Shown here piece after piece: positions 1 through 11,920 of a stretch of 64,000 bases of DNA (position 1 is its first letter; every line of letters begins with the position of its first letter). The notes below the pieces were generated by a model. That model did no database searches, had not been told where the DNA came from, and saw only the letters and a program-made list of their open reading frames with translations. Made by a program: the position numbers and the translations under genes. Source of the DNA: Bubalus kerabau (lineage: Eukaryota > Chordata > Mammalia > Artiodactyla > Bovidae); NCBI RefSeq assembly GCF_029407905.1, contig NC_073635.1:34897501-34961500 (forward strand), read 5' to 3'.

Positions 1-1243
1 TCTCTTGTTTAAAGGAATCACACTTTACTAGAAAACCACATATCCTTAAGTACATGTGTTCCCCAGCATTTGTACCTTGTTTATGTACGCATTCTCGCCT
101 AGACATGCAGTTGCTATAATTTTATGGACATGTAAAAGTAAGCTAGTAAAAATACTCATTGGACTAGAAAACGTCTAAGCTCTATCAAAAGATCCTTTTT
201 GGTCCCGGTTCTGAAAAGTCTCCAGGCTGGAAGCCAGGCAGCAGAGCCAAGGCTGGCCGGGGCAGCCGTGGGCAGGCGGGCCTCTCGCTGCCTGTCCCTG
301 GCCTCCGCCCATGGTCCTGTCTGGGGCACACGCCACCCCAGCACTCCCTTTAGGACGGAGCCAGGATTAGCATCTGATGTCACCCTGTTTTTGATGCTGA
401 AATGCTAGCAACATTCCAGGTTAGAGACCACAGTCACAAAATCGCCCACATAAAGAGCTTCCAGAAATAGTGGAATGAAAGCATTATTTACTTAACTTTA
501 CTTATTTTGCATTAAAGGAGTTGCATTTTCTGTTTTAAAAAGTAGGCTTACCTGGTGTTCAGATGGTAAAAGCGTCTGCCTGCAATGCAGGAGACCCGGG
601 TTCGATCCCTGGGTCGGGAAGATCCCCTGGAGAAGGATATGGCCACCCACTCCAGTACTCTTGCCTGGAAAATTCCATGGACGGAGGAGCCTGATAGGCT
701 ATAGTCCATGGGGTCGCAAAGAGTCGAACACAACTGAGCAACTTCACTTTCACTTTCAGCACTAAATAACTTGTTTTCAGGTGTCACTAGTTTGGAGAAT
801 TTCTGTCTGTAAGAACGCCTCCAGTCTGCCTATTTTGCTGTCCCCTCGGTCTCTGACCGTGCCAAGGCCTCTCCTGGACGTTTTTTGCCTTCACTTTTGC
901 GTCACTGTTATCCTTCTGTTTGCTGGGTGTCATCTCCAATTCTTTGCTGAGAGAATGGCATAAATGATTTCAAATCTCTCCTCTTCACTGAAGTAATCCT
1001 AAAGATGATGGAAGAGGAGATGTGTAACACACAATCCTTTCTACAAAGCGCACGCTTGTTACAAACAAAGTGAAAACTAGAGTTGTCCTCTTAGAGTGAA
1101 CGTATCACTGCTGGTCTCTGTAGAGTAAGGTGAAGATAGGAATCGGATGTTTAGAAACCAGAAGATGATGGAGGGTGTCTTCATCTGGGGGTTCAGGTAT
1201 GTGGAGGGTGTCTGAAGGTGTGCTAACAACCCCGTCTCTACAG
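1..1243 (+). other. MIPEP: MIPEP intron, 3' part
   Basis: This is intronic sequence before the penultimate MIPEP coding exon. It ends in a pyrimidine-rich tract and CAG acceptor at 1241-1243. Apart from the Bov-tA SINE at 545-758 it is unique sequence in which I see no coding exon. The left end of the intron lies outside the window. Confidence 0.75.
545..758 (+). repeat. Bov-tA SINE
   Basis: A tRNA-Glu-derived head with an intact B-box-like stretch (GGTTCGATCCC near 600) is followed by a Bov-A module (CCACTCCAGTACTCTTGCC) and ends near the CACTTTCACTTTC tail. It is a pecoran SINE inserted in a MIPEP intron. It is not a functional tRNA gene. Confidence 0.9.
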
Positions 1244-1317
1244 GGCGGCGGGGGAGCGCTATCGCCGGGAGATGCTGGCCCACGGCGGGGGCAGGGAGCC
1301 CATGCTTATGGTGCAAG
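1244..1317 (+). CDS. MIPEP: MIPEP penultimate coding exon (mitochondrial intermediate peptidase)
   Basis: Seen: a 74-bp exon between a CTCTACAG acceptor and an AAG|GTGAGC donor. It is read as one base finishing an Arg codon, 24 codons, and one base of a Gly codon. The product includes REMLAHGGGREPMLMVQ, which I recognise as the tail region of MIPEP; from memory the human protein has MVE where this has MVQ. Known: MIPEP is an M3 (thimet oligopeptidase family) zinc peptidase of the mitochondrial matrix. It removes an octapeptide from a subset of imported precursors after the general processing peptidase has cut. The HEXXH metal site lies in upstream exons outside this window, so only the C-terminal helical region is here. 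The phase (1 in, 1 out) matches the next exon at 15771, which begins GT and completes Gly. I am confident of the gene and the boundaries. Confidence 0.92.
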
Positions 1318-1966
1318 GTGAGCCGAAGTGAGACACGCGCTAAGGTTTTTGAGCTGTATGTGTGTTTGTTTTGCATCATCTGTGATGAAAGCTGTTCATA
1401 TTTTGTTTTTTCTTTTAAAGAGAGGATACTTCAGCCTTGCACGTGGCTGTGAGGGTGTCTCACTGTGTCCCCAGATGACAAGTCAGTGACTGACTGACTT
1501 AGATGAGGGAAATATTTCAGGCTTTAGCTCTCAAAATGTTACTAACACGCTAATCGGAAACTTGTTGCAAATTCTCAGAAAATTTGCCTTAGCTTTTGAT
1601 GAACGGTTACAGTGGGTAGCCTAAAGAACTCATTTCTTATCTCTCATGAAAGCCCAGCTATATACACTTAGAAATTCCATGGCATCAGTGTGGGGTTTTT
1701 TTACTTGTTTAAAAATTAGAACCTACTTAAGTCTGCTCTGTGACATAGCACAGTGCTTGTTTTCCTGTGCGTTTTAGACGAAAATCTAATTGTGAATGGG
1801 AGAGACTGTCACGGTATTTCAAGGAGAGGTGGGTGGTGCTGGTGTCTCGGGGTGTGGGCATCACCATGGCGGGTCCTCTGACGGTGCAGCAGGAGGAGAC
1901 CCTGAGTGGGGCGGCGCTGTTTTCAGGCTGAGCCCCGCGGTCCTGCTAGTGAGGGGTGAGGTGATG

Positions 1967-2118
1967 TCTGCTGCCCGGGTCTGTACTGCTGTCCTCGTGG
2001 GAAGGGCTGCATCCATCCCAGCCCCGTGGCTGAGAGCTGCTGCCTGGGTCTGCACGACTGTCCTCACGGGAAGGGCCGTGTCCATTCCGGCCCTGCGGCT
2101 GAGAGCTGCTGCCGTGCC
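1967..2118 (+). repeat. 69-bp tandem repeat, about 2.2 copies
   Basis: The unit starting CTGCTGCC recurs at 1968, 2037 and 2106, a spacing of exactly 69 bp. Copies share GGAAGGGC, TCCAT(C/T)CC and the CTGAGAGCTGCTGCC end, and differ at several positions. The unit is a multiple of three, so frames stay open across it on both strands. It is GC-rich with several CpGs. Confidence 0.8.
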
Positions 2119-3837
2119 TGGCGCTGGAGGCAACCCTGAGTGTACAGCCCTCCTGGGAGGGTACACACATCCAGGCTCAGTTTACCCGACGCCGCGGCAA
2201 GCGTGTACGTGGGTCAGCCAGCCCAGCCCTGCCATGCTTCGGGGTGAGCCCTGGCCTCCCCTCAGGATCACCTCGGGGCACCCTCGTGATGAGGCACTGA
2301 CGGCTGACTCTCCCAAGTAGCCCCCTGAGGAGGCTGTTCCTTCTGCCCTCCCGCTGGTGGGGTCAGCTCAGAGCCAGCCTGCACGTGGCAGGGAGCAGCA
2401 GAGCCAGGCTCAACCCTGTGCCTTTGGAGCCCAGGACAGCCGGCTACACATTCCGTGTGGACTCAGGTAAACGTGCGCGCACTTGGCTGGCGGGCCGTGG
2501 AGACGGGCAGCCCGCTGTGACGGGGGTCCTGGGCGAGTGCTCCCAGCGGCGGCACTCAGTGCGCCCCTCCCGATGCCACGTCTGCACGCTCACGCATGTA
2601 AACATGAGCCCACGTACAGCCCCAGCCAGAGGAGAATACCAAATCCTTTTCAGAGTTTCCTCTTTCGGTGTATTTTTTTCCTCTGCTTCTAAGATTGCTG
2701 TGTCATCTCTCCAGCAAGTCTGTTCTTCATATGAAACATTTTTGTGTCAGGAACCTTAGTATTTTTCCACGCTGAAACTCATACTCACAAGAGAAAAGCA
2801 AGCCTGTGGTTCAGACTAGAGAAGATAGAGCATCCAGATCGCAGTTGGCTCTGCTCACGGGCACTAGCATCTTCCTGATACCAACTCCCAAGACCCACTC
2901 CTCCACACGCTTAGTTACCTGGCAGATGAACAGAGGGTGTGACGCCTGCTGTCACCCCACAGGGTGGGATTTGTAGGACAAGACCATCGGGGGCATCCCC
3001 TCGTCTGTGTGCGTGCGGCCAGCCTGAGCCCCAAAGCAGGACTGTCCTGGACTGTGGCTCAGAGCCTTGGGCAGTGATGGACAAGTCAGAGTTGGAGGGA
3101 CAGCTCAATCTAGCTGGTCTTACTCTTCTATGAAAACGTAGGTGCTTCGTCTATTCTAACTACTTACTAGGGACACATCAAGGTTTCTCTTAACTAGTGG
3201 GAGGTAAAGAAACAGAGCCCTTACTCTTAAGTTGAGTGCCTCTGTGACCAAATAACAACTGATTAACCTCCTGACTGAGCTAAGAGTGAGCATTTGAGAG
3301 GAGCCTCAAGCCACTCGTCAGTCAGGACTCGCTGCGTCATGCTTGGGATCTGAGTGACGAACACGGCACAGGTGAGCTTTAAGGTTACTCACTCAGCGGG
3401 CAGGGTCTGCACAGATCTCCACACACGCGGGCTTCTCTCCTAACTCTGCCCAGGAGCCTTGGGATAAATCCACAGAATCCCTCTCAAAACTCTAAATGCC
3501 ACTTGAAGAAAACAAAATCGTAGTTAAAAAGCATTTCCTTCCTCAAAGGGGTTGGGGGGAAATCCTTACACAGTAAAACAGAAGTGGATCTGCAGGTAGC
3601 AGCTCTGGCGCTTTACTAAATTACTCCAGATAGTCAGTTTCCCTAAGGGAGACAAAGTGTGGTTTATTTGCAGGGCAGGAAATGAACACACAGACTTAGA
3701 GAGTGGGCTTGTGAACTTGGTGGGGGAAGGCGAGGGGGACGAATCCAGAGAGTACCATTGACACACATACACGCCCCATATGAGACAGCTCGCTAGTGGG
3801 GAGCTGCTGTGTAACACGGGGAGCTTAGTCCGCTGCT

Positions 3838-3992
3838 GTGTGATGACCCAGAGGGCTGGGATGGGAGGGTCGGAGGGAGCCTTAAGAGGGAGGGGATATA
3901 TGTGTACTTACAGCTGATTGACATTGTTGTACAGCAGAAGCTAACACAACATTGTAAAGCAATTATCCTCCAATTAAAAAGAAAAAGGGTGG
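3838..3992 (+). repeat. L1 3' end fragment
   Basis: A GGGAGGGGATATATGTGTAC stretch is followed by AGCTAACACAACATTGTAAA and a CAATTAAAAAGAAAAA tail, the typical 3' terminus of ruminant L1. It is non-coding. Confidence 0.75.
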
Positions 3993-4062
3993 GTTATCTA
4001 TGAAGCCCATGACAGAGTATCATAGTTATCAGATGCTTTGTTGATGCTATCAAATATTTGCT

Positions 4063-4338
4063 GACGGAGAAGGCAATGGCACCCCACTCCAGTACTCTTG
4101 CCTGGAATATCCATGGACGGAGGAGCCTGGTGGGCTGCAGTCCACGAGGTCGCTAGGAGTCGGACTCAACTGAGCAACTTCACTTTCACTTTTCACTTTC
4201 ATGCACTGGTGAAGGAAATGGCAACCCACTCCAGTGTTGTTGCCTGGAGAATCCCAGGGACAGGGGAGCCTGGTGGGCTGCCATCTATGGGGTCACACAG
4301 AGTTGGACACAACTGAAGTGACATAGCAGCAGTAGCAA
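4063..4338 (+). repeat. BOV-A2 SINE (Bov-A dimer)
   Basis: Two Bov-A modules (GGAGAAGGCAATGGCACCCC, then GGAAATGGCAACCCACTCC) are joined by the CTTTCACTTTTCACTTTCATG linker. It ends in a short degenerate CAGCAGTAGC tail. Confidence 0.9.
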
Positions 4339-6346
4339 GGCATGTATTAGCACTTTTGGAGTCCCAGGAAGCTCTCTCTGAATATTATTGCCATGACATG
4401 AGTTACGCCTTTTGCCTATACTCAGTTTCTCCCTTTAAATTACAATCTAAAACATTGGCACAGCTGTAATAAAATGATGCTATATGCAGGGGGGAAAAAA
4501 AAAACCACTTCTTTCTAATCTTCAAGTTGAAATTATGTCCTTATCTTGTTTTAAACACATCCATAGCACATATAAGGAGGACGTTTTAAGCAGAATATTT
4601 AGTTAATCCTGCACTAAACACAAGATGGCAACACCTGACCAAATGCAAGAATTCTGGGGTAAGTTGCAATCTTTGCACATTCCATACCCCGCAGTGTTCT
4701 CTGGTTTAAGCATCACATTTCTTGGTAAAAAGAGAACTTACTTTTTGCTTAAAATAAAACCATGACGATATATGCTATATTCATTTTGTCATTTTCAAAA
4801 GCATACTAGAAAACTTTAGGTGTGCTGTGGTGAACAGTTTCTCTCACAAGCTCTTCAGAAATGGAATGGTTCTCCAGGAAGAAGATAAGCATGCAAGTGA
4901 GGTGGTACCTGGTGCCCCCGAGCAGGCTGGTGGGATCGGAGAGGTACTGTCTCACAGTCTGAGGAGAGAGGTGAACTCCTCACAGGAGGGTCTGTCGTCC
5001 CTTGCAGACCACTCTTTCTTCCATGTTATCCAAAGTTCTTGAGTAAGTGGCCCTTGTTTTGTTCCTAGGTTCAGATTTTATGTTTAAATGACTAGAAAAA
5101 CCCAACGTGTTGAAAAACCTTCCCTTCTCATGCCTCCTGCCCTGCTGCTCTCTGAACCCTGTGACCCCGGTCCTGCCCCCCATCCCCACGGACCCCAAGG
5201 CTCACGCCCCTCACACGTCTTCCTCAGCTCAGCTGTAACGTCTGACTTGAGTCTGGGTGGGTCTTAGACTTGTGAGGATGTCAGGGGCCTGAACCTGGAG
5301 GCCTCAGTGATTCCCCAAAGTCTGTGTTGTGTTTAATACCACATCCTAACTCTTCCCATTGGCAAGCCCTGTCTGACACCCCTGACCAGCAGTGAACTTC
5401 TCTGTCCCGTGTATTTTCGTGAGCTCCTTGACTCCGTGGCGGATCCATCCCCTTCGTGTGCGGGCATGCTCCAGCATGCTGGCCCCTGGATGAGGCTGAC
5501 CGAAGCCACGTATGCACCCTGCCCGCTGGGTCTCACGTTTCTACCGCTAGTTGTAGGTCCCGGTGCCCGCTGCAGCCTCTGCACAGAGTTCTGTGGGGAC
5601 AGGAAAGGGCAAAGCCCAAGAGTTTAGTCTTTCAAGTGGTTATTTTTAAAAGTTAAACAGCTTTATTCCTGTTCCCCTTTCCAGAAAAGAAACTCGTAGC
5701 TTTATGACTTCTGGCCAAAAGCAGTGTGCCCATAGACAGAGAATGTTCTAACTTGACAGAGTTTTAAAAAGCACCAAACATCAGATAAGATGAAAAGAAA
5801 TGTAGATAAATGAGTCAGTTCTCAGTGAAACTCCCTTCAGTTTTTCTGTGTTGCCAGACTGACTCATGGAACCCGAGTCTAGAAGCCCACAGGGCCTCTC
5901 CGTAAGCTGATTAAAATCATAATACCTTACATTTTTGCCGAGCTCTGTGGTTTTCAAAACACATTCGTTTTTGCCCTAATTATCCTATATCATCTCTTCT
6001 AACTTGTTGCATATTATTTTTATTCAAGAAACAAGTCAGAATTTGTGGTTTGTATATTCCATAGGGCTACCCTTGTCCCTGTGTGTAAAGAGAACTTTGC
6101 TTTCCCATAGAAGCCTCCTTGGTCCGGGAGCACTCAAGCTTGTTCCAACACCTTCCTCTAGGGGAGAAGGTCTGACGCCCTCCCTGCTGGAGGGTCAGGG
6201 CTGGCCGGGGGTCCCCGCCTGGGAGAGGACCATGTGCTCAGGAGCACGCATGGTCTGGTGTGTGTGTGTGTCAGGGGAGCCCGGCTCCCGATAAATGAAC
6301 GCACAGTGGCCAGAACGTCAACAATTTGAGCAAAAAAGTAAATAAG

Positions 6347-6640
6347 AGTCCCTTGGACTGCAAGGAGATCCACCCAGTCCATTCTAAAGGAGACCAGTCC
6401 TGGGTGTTCTTTGGAAGGAATGATGCTGAAGCTGAAACTCCAGTACTTTGGCCACCTCATGCAAAGAGTTGACTCATTGGAAAAGACTCTGCTGCTGGGA
6501 GGGATTGGGGGCAGGAGGAGAAGGGGATGACAGAGGATGAGATGGCTGGATGGCATCACCGACTAGATAGACATGAGTCCTGCGATTCACGGGGTCGCAG
6601 AGTCGGACACGACTGAGCAACTGAACTGAACTGAAGGCAG
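6347..6640 (+). repeat. BovB LINE 3' end
   Basis: This is the 3' terminal part of BovB (RTE clade), starting at AGTCCCTTGGACTGCAAGGA and ending in ACTGAGCAACTGAACTGAAC. It encodes a decayed RVPWTA/FGHLM-type C-terminus with stop codons and is not functional. Confidence 0.85.
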
Positions 6641-7109
6641 CGTTGGAACATCACACAGAGTAGACAGCATGAGTGCACCCTGACAGGAGTGACTGAATAA
6701 ACAAACGGTATGGACATCTCATGCGGGCGAACTCGGGTGTGTGCTGCAGGAATGCCCCCCCTCGAGGCACTGGGCACTGTGTCCCCTGAGTGTGGGCCAC
6801 ATGGTGACCCCTTTTTCCATCCTGTGCTCTGGAAGGAAGGGAGGAACACTGCCTGCCTGGTGTTCACGGTCAGCACCAGCGAGTCGTGTTGATCCCGACC
6901 CCTGGGGCGACGTGAGGTGATGGACGCCCCTCCTGGGTCCTCGTTCCCAGGTGGTCACAGTCAGGGCCCTGAGCAGAGTGTCGACTCTCAGAGGAGGTGG
7001 CGGATGGGCCCCACTGTGCCAGCCCCGCAGAGGGGCCGCCTGCAGGCTCTATTAGGCGAACGCACTTACGTGTTTACCTAGAAGGCCAGATGTTTCTCAG
7101 GCCATTAAA

Positions 7110-8060
7110 AACGTGATTATGGGGGGTCCAACAAGATGGTGAAGTAGAGGAGGGCGTGGGACTCACCTTCCCCAAGAATGCATCAGAAATCCATGCACAC
7201 GTGCAGTGATTCCCACTGGAACCTGGAGACTGGCGGCAGGACTCGTGCGCGGGCAGCTGAGGGAGTGGGCACAGAGCTCAGGCCTGCACCCTGGGACCCC
7301 TCCCAGGGACTCAGGGAGGCAGAGACCATGCACTGGGGAGCGGGCCCCGCCTTCTAGGGCACAGGAAGCCACACAGCACAGCCCCACGACAGCGCGGGGA
7401 CAGGCTGTGAGGGACAGAGGGGCCTGTGCCCGAGGCCGTGTCAGCCAAGGGCAGTGCCTGCGGGTACCCCGGCTCCAGCCCCGGCCTCCGTGGCAAGTCC
7501 CGTGCAGGAAGAAGGGGAAGCACCCCAGAGCAGAGAGGGCCCGGGCCTGATCTCGGGGCTCCTCTCCAGCATCCTGGGGTCAGACCCCACCCCCCAGTAG
7601 GGCAGTGATGGCCACCGAGCAGAAAGGAAGCCTTACTTCACGCCTGCCTCCAGTCCCACCACAGCAACAGCTTCCAGCTCACCTGAGCAAACGCACAACG
7701 CCTGTCCAGGTCAGAGCCAGCTCTCCCCACAAAGGCATCAGACTCGCACGGTCTGTACAGGAACGCACCCTCGTAACAACAGCCCTTCAACAGGTCCTGT
7801 TTCACCTGAAGTCACAGAGGCAGAGGACGTGCTCTCAGTTAAAAAGCAAGAAAAAACCCTGAAAAATAAACAACAAATTACAAATGTATCAGATAAAGAG
7901 AGTTGAAAATGTTGGTAATAAAAATGTTAACTGAAATAGAGAAAAGAATACACGAGCACAGTGAGAATTTTAATAAGGAACTAGAAAATGTGAAAAATAC
8001 CCAAGCAGAAATGAAGAAATTGAGTAACTGAAATTAAAAGACACTGGAAGGAATGAGTAG
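7110..8060 (+). repeat. L1 5' region (5' UTR into ORF1), degenerate
   Basis: It begins near CAACAAGATGGTGAAGTAGAGG, a typical mammalian L1 5' UTR opening. It is CpG-rich to about 7600, then turns A-rich with an ORF1-like region (AAATAGAGAAAAGAATAC, GAAATGAAGAAATTGAG) to about 8040. No intact reading frame survives. The assignment rests on pattern recognition. Confidence 0.5.
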
Positions 8061-11059
8061 CAGACGGAGTGATACAGAGGAGTGATACAGAGGAGCGCAG
8101 AGGGATCTGGGAGAGAAGACGACGGGCATCACGTGGTCACCACAACAGACACAGGTAACAGAAGAGTTAGAGAGACCTGAGCCTGCAGGACAGGCCTCCT
8201 GTCGAGGGGTAAGGAGGCTCTGGATGTACCCCTCCCATTCGTGGGTATCAGACCCGAGTCTGCCGCCACATCCCCCCCACCGCCCCGCCCTGCCCCGTCA
8301 TCTGTCTTGGAGGCAGGCAGCATTCTGTACAGCACCTCCTTCCAAGAGCTCATCACATTCTCTGCTTATAAACAGCATGGGTCAAACCTTCAGTGAACAG
8401 AGGTGCAAAGACCTAAAAGTGAAGACAAGGTCAGTGTTTCCAATACAGGATAACCAAGAAGAGAAGTTACCCTCCCGGAAACAGTGCAGCTTTTCGTTTT
8501 TCTAAACAAACGGGTTGTGGGATCCCAGGAATTGTTGACAAAGCAGTCAGATAACCGCAGACACAGGCCAGAAACGGATGGGTGTTTCCTAGAGCTGGGG
8601 TGTGGGTGACAGTTTTGCCCGGGTAGGAGGAGTCGCTTTCCCAGGAAGGGACAGGTCTTTCTGTCTGTAAATGTGGCCCCGGAGCCTTCATGGTCCTTGC
8701 ATTTTCCTGCTGTTGATGTTGTCAGTGTTCCAGTGAATAATTTCAACCAACATACGTTTTGCTAGCAATGAAAAAAAGCCCCTGGGGAAGGTAACTTGTG
8801 AGCAGAATTTAACTTGTACTGTGTTGACCGCACTTTGCGTTGCACACTGCATGTGTTCAAGTCCCAGCGAGTGGCCGTGTCCACTGCACGCTCCCTGCGG
8901 CTACGGTCCAGCCCCTCTTCTCCCCCAGGCAGCCCGGGCTCCTACCCCACAGCTCCGGGTGAGCTGCTTGGTCACAGTCGCAGCATGGCAGCACAGCACA
9001 AGGAGTCGCTCTCAGGACAGGTTGGGGGCGGTGACAGGGTGACCAGCCCCTAACAGGCCGGCGTTTGCACTGGGAGGTGTGACCGCCTTCACAAAAGTAA
9101 GGCCGAGGCCCTTCCCCTCGCCCCCTAGGATGCAGAGCCCTCAGCGACCTGCAGGGCGAGGGCCGCGAGCCTCAGGCATCCCAGGGAGGAGCCCTGCTCA
9201 GCTTCCAGTGGAGGGATGGAGACACATTTGCTAACCAGCTCTTGAGATGTCCAGAGAGCACAGAGAAGGGATGTTTCTCTGGGTTTAACCAGGTTAGCTC
9301 CCAAAACGTCATTTGCAAGGTGTCTCCTAGTGACTGAGTCTTTCCGACCGTCTCTAAAGAAACCCTCTCCTTGCGACTCTGTACGTAACGTCAGTAATAA
9401 CGAAACTAGATTAAGGATGACTGTACCTAAACCTGATTTTCTCATTTAGTAGTTCATCTTTACATTAAAGTCGGTAAGACAGGACAGCCCTCCCTTAATG
9501 TCCAAGTCTGCATGTCTCAAATACTCTACCCCATCACGTAAGTTGGGGTACGTCAAGTAAGCCCTCTCCTTTCGGCACTGCGTGTGTTTAGCGGCAGGCT
9601 CGGGACAACAGCTGAACTCCACTCACATCCTCCCTTCAATCAGTTTAAACAAAACAGAGCTTTAATTTTAAAGATTTTTGAAAGGTTAAATCACACCCTC
9701 AAAATAACTGTATAATTTCAGCCCTACATTTTTGTCTTCTTCCTGCACTTTCTTTTCCCTTCAGGATGAGCATTTTATTAAAATGTTGCAGTAGCCTTGT
9801 ACCCCAGTTTTCCTAAAATACTTGACATTGGATATTAGCCATTAAGACTGACTTCTGCTGCTTTTGTATCTAGAGTTGAATGGACAGGAGGGGGAAAGCT
9901 GCTGGCAAGAGAAGCACAGTGAGAGCCACACTGACCCCGGGGCCGGGGCCGCCCATGCTGAGCGCGCTGCGTGTGTCCCCTCGTGTCTGTGGTCCCAGGG
10001 TGCTCGGGTGACCCTGTGGAGACGGGACTAGAAGAGTTGAAGCCCAGGCGCTCCCCACCCCCGCGTTGTGTGGACTGCTAATGTCTCGGTCTTCTCCGGT
10101 AGACCAGGGCGCGCTCCTGTTGGGCACAGTTGTGTGCGTGTCGGTGCCGCACCTGCTGGCCACTCTGTCACCACGGTCGGCAGCTGAGTCGCCTCGTACC
10201 CTGATGCTCAGATGACAGTCTCGGTGCCCCGGGCAGGATGTCCCAGGGATGGAGGTGATGGTGTCTCTGTCTTCCACACAGCAGTGGTTTCACAGCAGTG
10301 AGATCTCATTCAGTGAGGACACACGTGTGCGCGCTCACAGGCAGACCGCGGTCCTGACCACACACTGGCCAGCAGAACCTCCTCTTCTTGCGCAGAGAAC
10401 AGGAATGAGGGAGCAAAGCGTGTCGGGAGAGCAGATGCAGGATGCAGCGGCTCGGGGCGACCACAGTGTCAGTAACGGGTGAATGGCAACCAGAGTCACA
10501 GCCGTGTGAACAGAACCTCAGTTCCCCGGAAGGAGCACCGGGGTGCTCCAGGCTGTAGCCTCCCTTTCGTAAAAGCACTGAAAGGCTTTTTTTTTTTTTC
10601 AGAGGGCGTGGATGTGTTTGATGTGTGGGTGTGTTTGTTTAAGGAAGATGTGGAGCTTCAAAAGGCAAAATGTTTTTTAACCCAGAAAGGTACTTAGTAA
10701 ATGGAATTGTTAAATCCGACGATGAAACTGGGATAAACTAATGAGGAACAGGGCACGTCCGCAGCTCCACTTCCCACGTCCGCTCCCACCTGGCTGGACA
10801 TGAGGGGCCCGGCCGCCCACAGGCAGGGCCTGGGGCAGAACCCAGCTCCGAACAGCACAGGTACTGCCCGGCCGAGGGGCTGGGGAGGTTTTCAGTTCAA
10901 AGGAGGAACGGAGTTTCCCTTCTGGCTGATGTCCTCATTTTCCCGGGACCAACAGTAGGTAGTGGAACCACCTTTAGAGAAGAGCGTGGGCAGCCCAGTG
11001 TGGAACCCAGGAAACTTCGGAACAAGAGAGAGAGAGGAGCCAGGCATCTGAGCCCCAGG

Positions 11060-11361
11060 AGAGCTGGTCCTCGGGTGAGCTCTGACCTCAGAAAGCTCAC
11101 TTCACACAGCCAGGCCAACTCGGGCTACAGTTCCCATCTATCTGGCTGAGTTTGGCACATAAAGTTATCTCAGCATGAAAAGTGGCCGAGAACTGTTGGG
11201 ATGGGTGTTCAGAGCTGGTCCTCAGGTGAGCTCTGACCTCAGAAAGCTCACTTCACAAAGCCAGGCCAACTCGGGCTACAGTTCCCATCTATCTGGCCAA
11301 GTTTGGCACATAAAGTTATCTCAGCATGAAAAGTGGCTGAGAACTGTTGGGATGGGTGTTC
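11060..11361 (+). repeat. 151-bp tandem duplication
   Basis: The unit starting AGAGCTGGTCCTC occurs at 11060 and again at 11211, with only scattered differences. The end of each unit (GAACTGTTGGGATGGGTGTTC) is the opening motif of the 77-bp array that follows directly. Confidence 0.9.
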
Positions 11362-11720
11362 AGACCCGAGGGCAGTCCGCAGTCCGTATGGATGACCTTC
11401 AGTTTGGCACATCCCATGAACTATTGGGATGGTTGTTTAGACCTGAGGGCAGTCTACGGTCTGCGTAGATGATCCGTGGTCCAGCGCATCCCATGAACTC
11501 TTGGGATAGGTGCTCAAATCCGAGGGCAGTCCACGGTCTGCGTGGATGACCCATGGTCCAGCACACCCCATGAACTGTTGGGATGAATGTTTAGGTCCAA
11601 GGGTGGTCCACGGTCTGCGTGGATAACCCATGGTCCGGCGCATCCCATGAACTGTTGGGATGGGTGTTCAGGCCCAAGGGTGGTTCGTGTGGATGACCCA
11701 CAGTCCGGCGCATCCCATGT
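11341..11720 (+). repeat. 77-bp tandem array, about 5 copies
   Basis: The motif GAACT(G/A/C)(T/C)TTGGGAT recurs at 11341, 11418, 11495, 11572 and 11649, exactly 77 bp apart. Internal parts vary (CCGAGGGCAGTCCACGGTCTGCGTGGATGACC-like), and the last copy has a short deletion. It overlaps the end of the 151-bp duplication by one motif. Confidence 0.9.
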
Positions 11721-11779
11721 TGCTGGAGCCACGGCAGCTGAGTGTGTGGGCCAGTCATAGGCCATCTCAGTGCTTCTGG

Positions 11780-11920
11780 TCCCTTCTTGTTTAAGTTGTG
11801 GTAAAGTGTGTATGACCCAAAATGTCCCATTCTTACCGCTGTGAACGTGCAGTTCAGTGCGCCTCAGCCCCGTGTGGCCATCGCCACTGTTCATCCCCAG
11901 GACTCCTCCCCATCCCCATG
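11780..11920 (-). repeat. L1 3' UTR fragment, antisense
   Basis: The sequence TTGTGGTAAAGTGTGTATGAC...GTGAACGTGCAGTTCAGTG...CATCGCCACTG matches the antisense of the mammalian L1 3' UTR segment that is also seen, better preserved, at 58255-58715. Confidence 0.65.

Noticed and set aside
545..620. tRNA-Glu-like sequence with B-box motif, as in many other places in the window
   Set aside because: It is the head of a Bov-tA SINE and continues directly into a Bov-A module; the clover-leaf is degenerate. The same holds for the other SINE heads.
5281..5656. Several 65-85 codon frames on both strands in the MIPEP intron
   Set aside because: Mutually overlapping, no family similarity, no splice context; ordinary intronic sequence.
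11060..11720. Regular repeat array with open frames on both strands
   Set aside because: Tandem minisatellite with no spacers and no cas genes; the frames are by-products.
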